Source of the DNA: Hyphomicrobiales bacterium
GTDB lineage: Bacteria > Pseudomonadota > Alphaproteobacteria > Rhizobiales > Rhizobiaceae
Direction of reading: 5' to 3'
Assembly: GCA_900465675.1 (NCBI GenBank)
Contig: UBJR01000009.1
Coordinates: forward strand, 434,001 to 498,000
Length of the DNA: 64,000 nucleotides
Shown here: positions 1 to 7,683 of the stretch, in pieces
Layout: every line of letters starts with the position of its first letter
Position numbering within the stretch: position 1 is the first letter of the stretch
Notes under the pieces: model-generated
The model's database searches: none
Seen by the model: the letters and a program-made list of their open reading frames with translations, nothing else
What the model was told of the DNA's origin: nothing
Position numbers and translations under genes: made by a program

Positions 1-4
1 GCTA

Positions 5-19
5 GTCTCTTTTAGAGAC
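5..19. promoter_or_regulatory. Perfect dyad upstream of the QorB-like gene
   Basis: A 15-base dyad with 6-base arms (GTCTCT and AGAGAC) around a TTT spacer ends 18 bases before the start codon of the reductase gene, just upstream of its AAAAGGA ribosome site. Its place suggests an operator covering the promoter. QorB-type genes are often controlled by a divergently encoded HxlR-type repressor, but the left edge of the window hides any such gene. Confidence 0.4.
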
Positions 20-37
20 CATAAAAAGGATAGATCC

Positions 38-925
38 ATGAGCGATACAATTCTCGTCACCGGCGCCGCCGGTCAGCTTGGCCAGCGCGTTCTCCACCAC
101 CTGCTTGAGACCTACAAGGTACCCGCTTCACGGATCATCGCCGCGACGCGCGATCCGTCGAAGCTTGCCGATCTGGCCGCCAAGGGCGTTGCCACCCGCA
201 AGGCGGATTTCGACGAAGCCGCAGGCCTCGTCTCGGCCTTTGAAGGCGCAGGCACGGTCCTCATCATCAGTACCGACGCGCTTGCCGTCCCAGGCCAGCG
301 CCTGAAGCAGCATACGGCTGCCGTCGATTCCGCCAAAAAGGCAGGCGTCAAGCAGCTCGCCTACACCTCGATGCCCTCGCCCGACAAATCGCTCGTCACC
401 TTCGCGCCCGATCATCTCGGCACCGAGAACACCATCAAGGCCAGCGGCATCTCCTACACGATCCTGCGCGACGCCTGGTATTTCGACAATTTCATGCATT
501 CGCTGCCGCATAATCTGCAGGGCGGCAAGTGGTACACCGCCACCAAGGGCGGCAAGGTGCCTTACATCTCGCGCGAAGACTGCGCGCTGGCGATTGCCGC
601 CACGCTCGCTTCCGGCAAGGCTGAAAACAAGACCTACACGCTGACCGGTTCGACCTCCTATTCGATCGCCGATGTCGCCTCCGCCGTTAGTGCCATCACC
701 AGCCGCCCGCTGGATGTCGTTGACGTCAGCGACGAACAGCTTTCCGCCGGCATGACCGGTGCCGGCCTGCCCTCTTTCGTGGTCGAGATGCTGGTGTCTG
801 CCGATGCCAATATCCGCGCCGGGAATTTCGATAGCCTGAGCGGCGACTTCACAACGCTGACAGGCAAGCAGCCGCAGACGCTGCGCAGCTTCATCGAAGA
901 GAACAAGGCAGCGCTCACTGCCTGA
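38..925 (+). CDS. NmrA/QorB-like NAD(P)H-dependent quinone oxidoreductase
   Basis: A 295-residue single-domain Rossmann protein, probably a cytosolic NAD(P)H-dependent quinone reductase or redox sensor of the atypical SDR (NmrA/QorB) group. The nucleotide-binding motif TGAAGQLG lies at residues 8-15, and the layout follows E. coli QorB throughout: the AATRDPSKL segment after strand 2, the YTSMPSPDKS segment near residue 110 and the LRDAWYFDNF segment near 150. No SDR catalytic YxxxK is evident, as expected for NmrA-like members. The ATG at 38 follows an AAAAGGA ribosome site, and a terminator follows the stop, so it looks monocistronic. The physiological substrate cannot be read from the sequence. 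Confidence 0.88.
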   Translation: MSDTILVTGAAGQLGQRVLHHLLETYKVPASRIIAATRDPSKLADLAAKGVATRKADFDEAAGLVSAFEGAGTVLIISTDALAVPGQRLKQHTAAVDSAKKAGVKQLAYTSMPSPDKSLVTFAPDHLGTENTIKASGISYTILRDAWYFDNFMHSLPHNLQGGKWYTATKGGKVPYISREDCALAIAATLASGKAENKTYTLTGSTSYSIADVASAVSAITSRPLDVVDVSDEQLSAGMTGAGLPSFVVEMLVSADANIRAGNFDSLSGDFTTLTGKQPQTLRSFIEENKAALTA

Positions 926-937
926 GCGAAGCCTGAG

Positions 938-968
938 AGCCCGCCGTGCACCACCGCGGCGGGCTTTT
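938..968 (+). terminator. Intrinsic terminator after the QorB-like gene
   Basis: A 9-bp stem (AGCCCGCCG at 938-946 with CGGCGGGCT at 957-965) with a 10-base loop is followed by a short T run. It starts 13 bases after the reductase stop and sits just before the convergent pdxJ end. Confidence 0.75.
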
Positions 969-972
969 CAGA

Positions 973-1725
973 TCAGATCTTCTGACCGCAGGCGCGGCAG
1001 AAGCGGCGTACGGTTTCGGCCATCCCGTATTCCAACGCATCCGCCGTCAGCCCATGGCCGATCGAGACTTCCGCGAGAGCCGGAATACGCTTCACCAGCG
1101 GCGGCAGATTGGCAACCGTCAGATCGTGACCGGCATTGACGCCGAGGCCGATCGCCAGCGCCGCATCCGCGGTCTTGCCAAGCGCTTCGAGAATGGGGCC
1201 GACCCGCTCAGGGGCGTCGTAGCAGCCGCCATAGGGGCCGGTATAGAGCTCGATCCGGTCGGCGCCGACAGCCTTGGCGATCTTCACCGCTTCCACATCG
1301 CCGTCACCATCGGCAAACAGCGACACCCGGGTTCCCATCGCCTTCAGCTTGGCGATCACATCGGTCAGGAAACGCTCGTCCTTGCGGAAATTCCAGCCGT
1401 GATCCGATGTCGCCTGTGTCGGATCGTCAGGCACCAGCGTCACCTGTTCAGGCGCAGCGCCGCGGCAAAGGTCAAGAAATTCCTCGGTTGGATATCCCTC
1501 GATGTTGAACTCGGCTTCGGGGAATTCGTCGTCGATCAGGTTGCGGATCACCGGCAGGTCGGAGAAGCGGATATGCCGCTGGTCGGGCCGCGGATGCACC
1601 GTCAGCCCGCTCGCCCCCGATTTCAGCGCGATACGGCCAAGGCTTTCGACGCTCGGCCACGGCAGATCGCGGCGATTGCGCAGCATGGCGACGGCGTTGA
1701 GGTTCACGGAAAGCGTGGTCGGCAT
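973..1725 (-). CDS. pdxJ: Pyridoxine 5'-phosphate synthase PdxJ
   Basis: Catalyses the last ring-closing step of DXP-dependent vitamin B6 synthesis, joining 3-amino-2-oxopropyl phosphate and 1-deoxyxylulose 5-phosphate to give pyridoxine 5'-phosphate. The 250-residue TIM barrel shows [14 protein letters not shown] at the N-terminus, the phosphate/active-site segment [12 protein letters not shown] near residue 45, NIEG near 75, the barrel glutamate in RIELYTG, the conserved histidine in GVNAGH and the late SIGHGL loop. The frame stays open upstream to 1812, but the ATG at 1725 ([10 protein letters not shown]) matches the family N-terminus, so I use it. It is convergent with the upstream reductase gene. 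Confidence 0.95.
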   Translation of the reverse strand: MPTTLSVNLNAVAMLRNRRDLPWPSVESLGRIALKSGASGLTVHPRPDQRHIRFSDLPVIRNLIDDEFPEAEFNIEGYPTEEFLDLCRGAAPEQVTLVPDDPTQATSDHGWNFRKDERFLTDVIAKLKAMGTRVSLFADGDGDVEAVKIAKAVGADRIELYTGPYGGCYDAPERVGPILEALGKTADAALAIGLGVNAGHDLTVANLPPLVKRIPALAEVSIGHGLTADALEYGMAETVRRFCRACGQKI

Positions 1726-2158
1726 GACGATGATCCATTCGATGGCAGATGCGTGCTCCGCTTTTATGCCAATGGCGCCGCCAAGGCCAACGAGATTCGC
1801 AGATGGCAGCATGCAAATTCGTGATGCTTCACGCTGCGTGACGCGATCCGTACCGCGAGGAGTATTTCCCGTTCCGCTGGAAGAAACGCTGACGCTCGCG
1901 CAAACGGCATCCGGCTATCTTTTCACGGCGTTTCAAGCTTTTCCGCCCGCATTGCTATCCTATTTAAAAACGATTATTTTTAGCACTTACAAAAAAGACC
2001 GTTCACGCATAACGTGAAGAATATGTATCGAGTTTAGTACGCCGCGTACTGCTTCCTTCCCCAACGACAAGAACGCCTCGAGGAAAACCCCACTCCGCAG
2101 CGCCGTCGAAAGCAACTGGCAACCGCATGAGGTGCAACAGTATGCCCTAGGAGGGTTC
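1726..2158. other. Divergent intergenic region between pdxJ and the MerR-LuxR gene
   Basis: These 433 bases hold no convincing gene. They must carry the pdxJ promoter (leftward) and the regulator promoter (rightward). The middle, around 1960-2000, is locally AT-rich and is followed by the two dyads listed separately; the rightmost 100 bases form the untranslated leader of the regulator and end in its strong ribosome site. Confidence 0.5.
2002..2050. promoter_or_regulatory. Two adjacent perfect dyads upstream of the MerR-LuxR regulator
   Basis: Two perfect inverted repeats lie 17 bases apart: TTCACG-N5-CGTGAA at 2002-2018 and AGTACG-CCG-CGTACT at 2036-2050. They share no sequence, so they would be sites for different dimers or parts of a larger operator. 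They are about 110-155 bases before the start codon at 2159. A role in autoregulation is an inference from position. Confidence 0.4.
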
Positions 2159-2851
2159 ATGCCAGACGGTTCCAAACGCATGTTTGCTGCCGCCGGCAAC
2201 GCTTCGGAGGCCCGGTCGAAATACCGGTTCCTGCCTTCTGCCGCGCTGCCGCCGGATCTCCCTGATGGACCGGTGCCGATCGCCGACATGGCGAATGCAT
2301 TCGGTGTCACCCACAGGACCTTACATTTCTACGAGGAGAAAGGCCTGCTTTCGGCCAATCGCATCGGCCTGATGCGAGTCTACGGTCAGGACGACGTGAT
2401 GCGCATGGCCGTCATCAACGTCTGCCGCGAGACCGGCATGCCGATCGCCGTCATCCAGGATCTGATGGATGAGCTGCGCCATGCGCGATCGCAGGAGGAA
2501 GCAGAGATCATGTTTCGCGAGGCGCTCGGGGTGCGCAAGCGCGAACTGACGGCCGAAATGTCGACGCTGCACCGCCAGCTGCAGCAGGTCGGCGATCTGC
2601 TCGATCTCGACGCCCATGGTGAGATGCCGCCGCTCAACGACAACGAGGATCCCGACGGTCTCTCGGAGAAGGAACGGCGCTGCCTGTCGCTGATGGCCGA
2701 GGGCTATTCGACACAGCGGATCGCCAGAGCACTCAGCCTTTCCCATGACGAAGCAAGGGCGCTGGAATCGGCAATCATCCTGAAATTCCGGGCCAACAAC
2801 CGCTTCCAGGCGATCGCCAAGGCTGTGCTGCTCGGCATCGTCCAGGTCTGA
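2159..2851 (+). CDS. Composite MerR-type and LuxR-type transcriptional regulator
   Basis: A 230-residue regulator with an unusual two-HTH layout. After a 40-residue leader, residues about 41-110 form a MerR winged helix (IADMANAFGVTHRTLHFYEEKGLL, then YGQDDVMRMAVINVCRETGMPIAVIQDLM), followed by a helical dimerisation segment to about 160. The C-terminal 60 residues read as a GerE/LuxR HTH (LSEKERRCLSLMAEGYSTQRIARALSLSHDEARALE). No metal-binding cysteine cluster of the CueR/ZntR type is seen, so the effector is unknown. I prefer the ATG at 2159 over the in-frame codon at 2132 because AGGAGGG sits 3 bases before it. It stands alone, with dyads upstream, and may autoregulate. Confidence 0.8.
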   Translation: MPDGSKRMFAAAGNASEARSKYRFLPSAALPPDLPDGPVPIADMANAFGVTHRTLHFYEEKGLLSANRIGLMRVYGQDDVMRMAVINVCRETGMPIAVIQDLMDELRHARSQEEAEIMFREALGVRKRELTAEMSTLHRQLQQVGDLLDLDAHGEMPPLNDNEDPDGLSEKERRCLSLMAEGYSTQRIARALSLSHDEARALESAIILKFRANNRFQAIAKAVLLGIVQV

Positions 2852-2916
2852 AGACTGTCCACCACGCCGGAACGGCGTCCGCCACGCCTGCCCGCCTATC
2901 GCACGATCGTCCCGAT

Positions 2917-4044
2917 CTATCGAACGATGGTCAAAGTCTCGGCTGCGCGGGTGATTGCCGTGTAGAGCCAGCGCTCACGCGTATCGCGGAAGGCCCAGCT
3001 TTCATCGAACAGCACCACATTGTTCCACTGCGAGCCCTGCGCCTTGTGGACCGTCAGCGCATAGCCGTAGTCGAACTCGTCGTAGCGCTTGCGGGTGTTC
3101 CAGGGGATTTCACCCTCGACATCCTCAAAGGCCTGCTTCAGCAATTTGATCTTCGCAGCACCACGATCCATGTCGTCGTCTTCTGGACGGATCAGCAGGT
3201 TGATACCGGGCTTCGTCGTTTCCTTGGAAGACGTCATCACCTGCCAGAGCGAGCCGTTGAGCAGCCCCTTGGCCGGATCGTTGCGCAGGCAGACCAGCTT
3301 GTCGCCTGTCTGAGGATATTCGGCATTGAAGCCCTTCAACTCGCGCAGCCGCTGGTTATAGCGCCGTCGCGTCCGGTTGGTGCCGACGAGCACCTGATCG
3401 GCCTTCATCACCAGGTCCTGATTGACCTCGTTTTTCGAGATCACCTGCGCGGCGCCATAATCGCCATACATGATCTCATTGCCTTCGCGCACCTGCATCG
3501 CAAGCTTGATGATCGGATTGTCGCGCGCCTGGCGGTGAATATCCGTCAGCAGGTAATCCGGATCCTGATTGGTGAAATAGCCCCCACCCGAAACCGGCGG
3601 CAGCTGGCCGGGATCGCCGAGCACCAGGATCGGTGTGCCGAAACTCATCAGGTCCCTGCCGAGCGCCTCGTCCACCATCGAACATTCGTCGACGATGATC
3701 AGCGCCGCCTTGGCGACCGGACTCTGGCGGTTGATGGTGAACATCGGCGCGATCGAGGTCTTGCCGGTCTCCTCATCCTCCACCGCCTCTTCGCCACGCG
3801 GGCGGTAGATCAGCGAGTGGATGGTCTTGGCATTCGATGCGCCGCGCGAGCGCAGCACCTGCGCCGCCTTGCCGGTAAAGGCCGCAAACAGCACGTCGCC
3901 ATCGACATTCTCGGCGAAATGGCGCGCAAGCGTCGTCTTGCCGGTTCCGGCATAGCCGAAAAGACGGAAGAGCGGCGACCGTCCCTCCTTCAGCCATTTC
4001 GAAACGGCCTTCAGGGCTTCATCCTGTTGCGGAGCAAATTGCAT
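2917..4044 (-). CDS. SF1B (RecD/Dda-like) ATP-dependent DNA helicase
   Basis: A compact 375-residue superfamily 1 helicase, probably unwinding DNA 5' to 3' like RecD2 or phage Dda. Visible motifs in order: Q-motif segment FAPQQDEAL at the start, Walker A GYAGTGKTT near 30, motif Ia AFTGKAAQVL, Walker B VDECSMVD near 118, motif III LGDPGQLPPV, and UvrD_C2 motifs LTVHKAQGSQWNNVV and YTAITRA at the C-terminus. It lacks the long N-terminal region of RecD2 and sits away from recBC or addAB, so it is a stand-alone helicase of unknown pathway. The start methionine begins the motif region directly. Confidence 0.88.
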   Translation of the reverse strand: MQFAPQQDEALKAVSKWLKEGRSPLFRLFGYAGTGKTTLARHFAENVDGDVLFAAFTGKAAQVLRSRGASNAKTIHSLIYRPRGEEAVEDEETGKTSIAPMFTINRQSPVAKAALIIVDECSMVDEALGRDLMSFGTPILVLGDPGQLPPVSGGGYFTNQDPDYLLTDIHRQARDNPIIKLAMQVREGNEIMYGDYGAAQVISKNEVNQDLVMKADQVLVGTNRTRRRYNQRLRELKGFNAEYPQTGDKLVCLRNDPAKGLLNGSLWQVMTSSKETTKPGINLLIRPEDDDMDRGAAKIKLLKQAFEDVEGEIPWNTRKRYDEFDYGYALTVHKAQGSQWNNVVLFDESWAFRDTRERWLYTAITRAAETLTIVR

Positions 4045-4171
4045 GATGCGCGACTTGGCAGGATTCGTGCGCCGGACGCAAGGCGAAAACGCCTCTCAGT
4101 TGCGCGATCACCAGATTGAAAGCCGGAGCGCGCGCCTCTAGTCTCGCAGCAGTCCGGCGAAAGGGATTCGA

Positions 4172-4768
4172 GTGAAGAAAACGGCCGCGTTGTTTCTCCT
4201 GACGGTATCGGCATCGATGCCGGTTGCCGCCCATGCCGACTGGCAACCCGTCGAACAGATCAAGACCTATGCGATCTCGGGCACGACAGGCGCCGGGCTG
4301 TATCAGTCGATCGGCGAACGTGGCCCGGCGGCCGGCAACGGTCAGGTCATCGCCCACACGACGTTCAAGCTGACATGGACGCGCAAATACGCGGTCCAGC
4401 CGGACAAGTCCTGCAAGATCACCGTCGCGCGCCCGAAGCTGATCATCACCTACACATTACCGAAACCATCATCCGCGCTTTCCCCCGCCGTGCAGGCAAG
4501 CTGGCAGAGCTTCATCTCCGGCGTCGAGACCCACGAGCGCTGGCATGGCGGCACGATCAAGGAAATGGTCAAGCAGATCGAAGGCTACAGCCTCGGCCTC
4601 AGCGCTGCCGACGATCCGCAATGTAAGAAGATCAGGGTCACGCTGCAGCAGCGGCTGGGCGAGCTTTCAGGTTACCAGCGCCAGCAGGGCCGCGATTTCG
4701 ACAAGGTCGAGATGGGCGACGGCGGCCATATTCAGGGCCTGATCCTGAAGCTGGTCAACGGTCCCTAA
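4172..4768 (+). CDS. DUF922 family secreted Zn-metalloprotease-like protein
   Basis: A 198-residue exported protein. Residues 1-22 are a Sec signal peptide (two lysines, hydrophobic core, cut near AHA), followed by the DUF922 fold. The zincin-like motif HERWH (HExxH form) lies near residue 125 after a VET segment, with paired cysteines near 76 and 150. DUF922 proteins are predicted metalloproteases; no substrate is known to me. The start is GTG. It lies 22 bases before the YcaO gene on the same strand and probably shares its transcript, which raises the question whether it processes a product of that pathway; that link is inference. Confidence 0.8.
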   Translation: MKKTAALFLLTVSASMPVAAHADWQPVEQIKTYAISGTTGAGLYQSIGERGPAAGNGQVIAHTTFKLTWTRKYAVQPDKSCKITVARPKLIITYTLPKPSSALSPAVQASWQSFISGVETHERWHGGTIKEMVKQIEGYSLGLSAADDPQCKKIRVTLQQRLGELSGYQRQQGRDFDKVEMGDGGHIQGLILKLVNGP

Positions 4769-4790
4769 ACCTCGAAAGCAAGGAGCTGAT

Positions 4791-5999
4791 GTGACGATAC
4801 CTGACGCAACGCTCCTGACCCGAAGCACCTATTCGGACCGCGCCTGCGCGCCGGAGGAAACGCTTGCCCGCATTGCCCCGCTGCTTCCCCGCTTCGGCAT
4901 CACCCGGCTCGCCCGCGTCACCGGCCTCGATTGCATCGGCATTCCGGTCTGGAACGCCATCGTTCCCAATGCCCGCTCGATCGTCGTCAATCAAGGCAAG
5001 GGCCTGACCGATATCGACGCCAAGGTCTCCGCCGCCATGGAAGCGTTGGAGCGGACCATTGCAGGCAGTCCGGCACTCAGCACCCGGCTTTGCAGCGGCC
5101 TGGATCTGACCGCGGCAGGCCACGCCTGGCATCCGCTGAACGAACTGATCGCCACCGGCGCCGCCGATATCGAACCGGACGAGACGATCGGCTGGGTTGC
5201 CGGCACAAGCCTCGAGGACGGCAAAACCATTTTCGTCCCGAAGGACGCAATCCTGCTCGACCGGACTATCGGCCATTGCCGCTTCTGGCAATCGTCCGAC
5301 GGCCTCGCCTCCGGTAACACCATCGACGAGGCACGCCTTCACGCCCTTCTCGAACGGATCGAGCGCGACGCCTTCGCGCTCTGGCAGATGACGCCGCCGA
5401 AGCGTATCGAGGCGATTGCCCCGGAAAGCTTCGCCGATCCGGCCATCGGCGCGCTCTACACGAAGATTGCCGCTGCCGGTCTCGCCCTTCGGCTCTTCGA
5501 CGTGACCAGTGATATCGAGATTCCCTGCATCGCCGCCCTGCTCGGCCCCGGCGATGTCACCGCCGCCAGACATACCCGCTATGTCGACGTCACCCACGGA
5601 TGCGGCGCCCATCCCAATCCGGTCCGCGCCGCGATCCGCGCCATCACCGAAGCCGCGCAGTCGCGCCTGACATTCATCAGCGGCGCCCGCGACGATATCT
5701 TGCCGGAGGTTTTCGAACGCCCGCTTCCTCCCGGGACGCGCGCACTCTTCGCCGCCCCCGTTAGGGAGGTGGTGATGGAGAGGCCTGATCTGCCAGATGG
5801 CGCCGCTGCGCTGCTGGCGGGCGTGGTGGGCAAGCTCAGCCATATCGGCCTCGGCCCTGCCATCGCCGTCGAGCTGCACGAACCCGGCCTCGCGATCGCC
5901 GTCTCCAAGGTCTTCGTCCCCACGCTGGAAAATCCCGAGGGAGACTGCAAGCACCGTTTCGGCCCGCGCGCGCTCTCGCGGTCGATGGAGTTCCTATGA
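4791..5999 (+). CDS. YcaO-domain protein, TfuA-associated (predicted thioamidation enzyme)
   Basis: YcaO enzymes use ATP to activate peptide-backbone amides; those paired with TfuA are known to install thioamides, for instance on McrA of methanogens and in thioamide peptides. This 402-residue protein has the family ATP/Mg blocks: AAMEALERT near 85, ALLERIERDAFALW near 190, RLFDVTSDIEIPC near 235 and GCGAHPNPVRAAIRAITEAAQSRL near 270. The C-terminus lacks the PxPxP end of azoline-forming YcaOs, consistent with the TfuA class. The GTG start follows AGGAG at 4781-4785. Its stop overlaps the TfuA start (ATGA), implying translational coupling. No short Gly/Cys-rich precursor ORF is visible nearby. 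Confidence 0.88.
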   Translation: MTIPDATLLTRSTYSDRACAPEETLARIAPLLPRFGITRLARVTGLDCIGIPVWNAIVPNARSIVVNQGKGLTDIDAKVSAAMEALERTIAGSPALSTRLCSGLDLTAAGHAWHPLNELIATGAADIEPDETIGWVAGTSLEDGKTIFVPKDAILLDRTIGHCRFWQSSDGLASGNTIDEARLHALLERIERDAFALWQMTPPKRIEAIAPESFADPAIGALYTKIAAAGLALRLFDVTSDIEIPCIAALLGPGDVTAARHTRYVDVTHGCGAHPNPVRAAIRAITEAAQSRLTFISGARDDILPEVFERPLPPGTRALFAAPVREVVMERPDLPDGAAALLAGVVGKLSHIGLGPAIAVELHEPGLAIAVSKVFVPTLENPEGDCKHRFGPRALSRSMEFL

Positions 6000-6709
6000 A
6001 GACCGTCTTCGTTGGCCCCACCCTGCCCGATGCCGCAGCGCTGACCGGCGTCCACCTCGATATCCGGCCACCGGCTGCCCAAGGCGATATCCTGACAGCC
6101 GTCAGACAGGGCGCAACGGCGATCGGCCTGATCGACGGCTACTTCGAATATGCCGCCCCCGTCTGGCACAAGGAAATCCTCTTTGCGCTCTCCAAAGGAA
6201 TACCGGTCTTCGGCGCCGCCAGCATGGGCGCGCTGCGCGCCGCCGAATGCGCCGCCTTCGGCATGATCGGCATCGGCGAAATCTATGCGATGTATGCGAG
6301 CGGCGCACTGGAGGATGACGATGCCGTCGCCCAGCTGCATGCGCCCGGCGAACTCGGCTACAAGGCGCTCAGCGAACCGCTGGTCAATGTCCTATCGACG
6401 CTCGGTGACATGCTGGCGCGCGGCATCATCGATGCGGCCGAGCGGCAGGCGCTGCTGGCCGCATCCCGCGCCATCTTCTTCAAGAAACGAACCTGGCGAT
6501 CGATCCTCGACGGAACGGCACTTCCCGCCGCACGCTGCAGCGATCTGCTGCAATGGGTGGGCGGCAACGCGGTCAATCAGAAGCGCCGCGATGCCGAGGA
6601 GCTGATCGCAGTCCTTTCGGCTTTCACGCCCGGGACGACAATCCTCGCCCGCGATTGGACGTTCGCCCGGACCTCGCTCTGGAACGCCCTTGAAAACGGC
6701 ATGGAATAA
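5996..6709 (+). CDS. tfuA: TfuA-like protein, partner of YcaO
   Basis: TfuA proteins accompany YcaO in thioamidation, thought to supply or present sulfide; the family is named after a gene linked to trifolitoxin production in Rhizobium leguminosarum bv. trifolii. This 237-residue protein starts with the typical FVGPTL strand, continues with the AIGLIDGYFE segment near 45, the HKEILFALSKGIPVFGAASMGALRAAE block near 60-85 that defines the family core, and a less conserved helical C-terminal half. It overlaps the YcaO gene by 4 bases. The remaining trifolitoxin genes are absent, so toxin synthesis here is not supported; the target of the pair is unknown. Confidence 0.88.
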   Translation: MKTVFVGPTLPDAAALTGVHLDIRPPAAQGDILTAVRQGATAIGLIDGYFEYAAPVWHKEILFALSKGIPVFGAASMGALRAAECAAFGMIGIGEIYAMYASGALEDDDAVAQLHAPGELGYKALSEPLVNVLSTLGDMLARGIIDAAERQALLAASRAIFFKKRTWRSILDGTALPAARCSDLLQWVGGNAVNQKRRDAEELIAVLSAFTPGTTILARDWTFARTSLWNALENGME

Positions 6710-6776
6710 AACGGCGGGCTCGCGTGTCTCATATCCGGCAAGGCAACAAAGCCTGCCGAACGTGAGGAGAGACCGC

Positions 6777-7157
6777 ATGAAAATCGTATCATTCGCAACC
6801 GCATTTGCCGTTGCCGCCATGGCTGCGACCGCCGCCTTCGCCGCCGCCCCGGTCCAGACCGTCGAATCCGCCAAGGGCAAGGTTCTTGCCGGCGAAAACG
6901 GCATGACGCTCTACACCTTCAAGAAGGACGCGATGGGCACCTCCAATTGCAACGGCGATTGCGCCAAGAACTGGCCGCCGCTCGCCGCCGCTGGCGACGC
7001 AAAGGCAGATGGGGCATACTCGGTCATCGATCGCAAGGATGGGACGAAGCAGTGGGCCAAGGACGGCATGCCGCTCTATTTCTGGGTCAAGGACAAGAAG
7101 AAGGGCGATGTCACCGGCGATGGCGTCGGCGGCAACTGGGACCTTGCCAAGCCCTGA
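6777..7157 (+). CDS. Secreted COG4315-type repeat protein (Lipoprotein_15 family)
   Basis: A 126-residue exported protein with a signal peptide to about residue 22 (cut after AFA) and no lipobox cysteine, so it is probably soluble in the periplasm. The mature part carries two PF03640-like repeats: GKVLAGENGMTLYTFKKD followed by CNGDCAKNWPPL near 60, and then DRKDGTKQWAKDGMPLYFW near 85. The CNGDC pair may form a disulfide or bind metal. The ATG at 6777 follows GAGGAGAG. It lies 67 bases after tfuA and only 10 bases before the ECF sigma gene, so it is likely co-transcribed with, and possibly a target of, that sigma factor. Confidence 0.82.
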   Translation: MKIVSFATAFAVAAMAATAAFAAAPVQTVESAKGKVLAGENGMTLYTFKKDAMGTSNCNGDCAKNWPPLAAAGDAKADGAYSVIDRKDGTKQWAKDGMPLYFWVKDKKKGDVTGDGVGGNWDLAKP

Positions 7158-7167
7158 GTATCCGCGC

Positions 7168-7683
7168 GTGAAAACACCCGCACCCGAAACCTTCGAGGGC
7201 CAGATCCTGGCCCTCCTTCCCTCGCTCAGGCGCTATTCCCGGAGCCTGACCCGTTCCGATAGCGAAGGCGAGGATCTTCTCCAGGACTGCGTCGAAAAGG
7301 TCCTGGCCCGCCGTTCGCAATGGCGCGGCCTGAACCTGCGCGGCTGGGCGCTGACGATCATGACCAATCTTTACCGCAACGCCCGCCGCAACGGCCCGCG
7401 CAACATGACCGTGGAGCTCGACGCGGCCGAAAGCCTTCCTTCGCCCGCTGTGCCTTCCGATCCGCTGGAGCGTGCCAGGCTGGAGGATGCGCTGAACGGG
7501 CTTTCGGAAGAAAACCGCGCCGTGCTGATGCTTGTGGTCGTCGAGGGCTACACCTACAGCGAGGTCGCGGCCGCACTCGATATCCCCATCGGCACCGTGA
7601 TGTCGCGCCTGTCGCGCGCGCGCCAGCGGGTCGCCGAGAGAATGAAAGCCGATAATGTGATTACGCTTCGGAGACCGAAATGA
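7168..7683 (+). CDS. ECF-family RNA polymerase sigma factor
   Basis: A 171-residue ECF sigma factor. Region 2 spans about residues 10-75 (SLRRYSRSLTRSDSEGEDLLQDCVEKVLARR, then GWALTIMTNLYRNARR), and region 4 about 105-160 (LSEENRAVLMLVVVEGYTYSEVAAALDIPIGTVMSRLSRARQRV). No extra C-terminal domain follows. I place the start at the GTG at 7168, 10 bases after the stop of the secreted protein, because upstream codons in this frame lie inside that gene. Its stop overlaps the next start (ATGA), the standard layout for a sigma factor coupled to its anti-sigma factor. Confidence 0.92.
   Translation: MKTPAPETFEGQILALLPSLRRYSRSLTRSDSEGEDLLQDCVEKVLARRSQWRGLNLRGWALTIMTNLYRNARRNGPRNMTVELDAAESLPSPAVPSDPLERARLEDALNGLSEENRAVLMLVVVEGYTYSEVAAALDIPIGTVMSRLSRARQRVAERMKADNVITLRRPK

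Noticed and set aside
4791..6709. Trifolitoxin biosynthesis cluster
   Set aside because: TfuA and YcaO recall trifolitoxin genes, but the precursor (tfxA) and the other tfx genes are not seen, so toxin production is not supported.
6681..6733. ECF-type promoter (GGAAC or GGAAT -35) before the COG4315 gene
   Set aside because: Short matches occur inside the tfuA end, but neither has a convincing -10 partner at the right spacing, so I do not call it.
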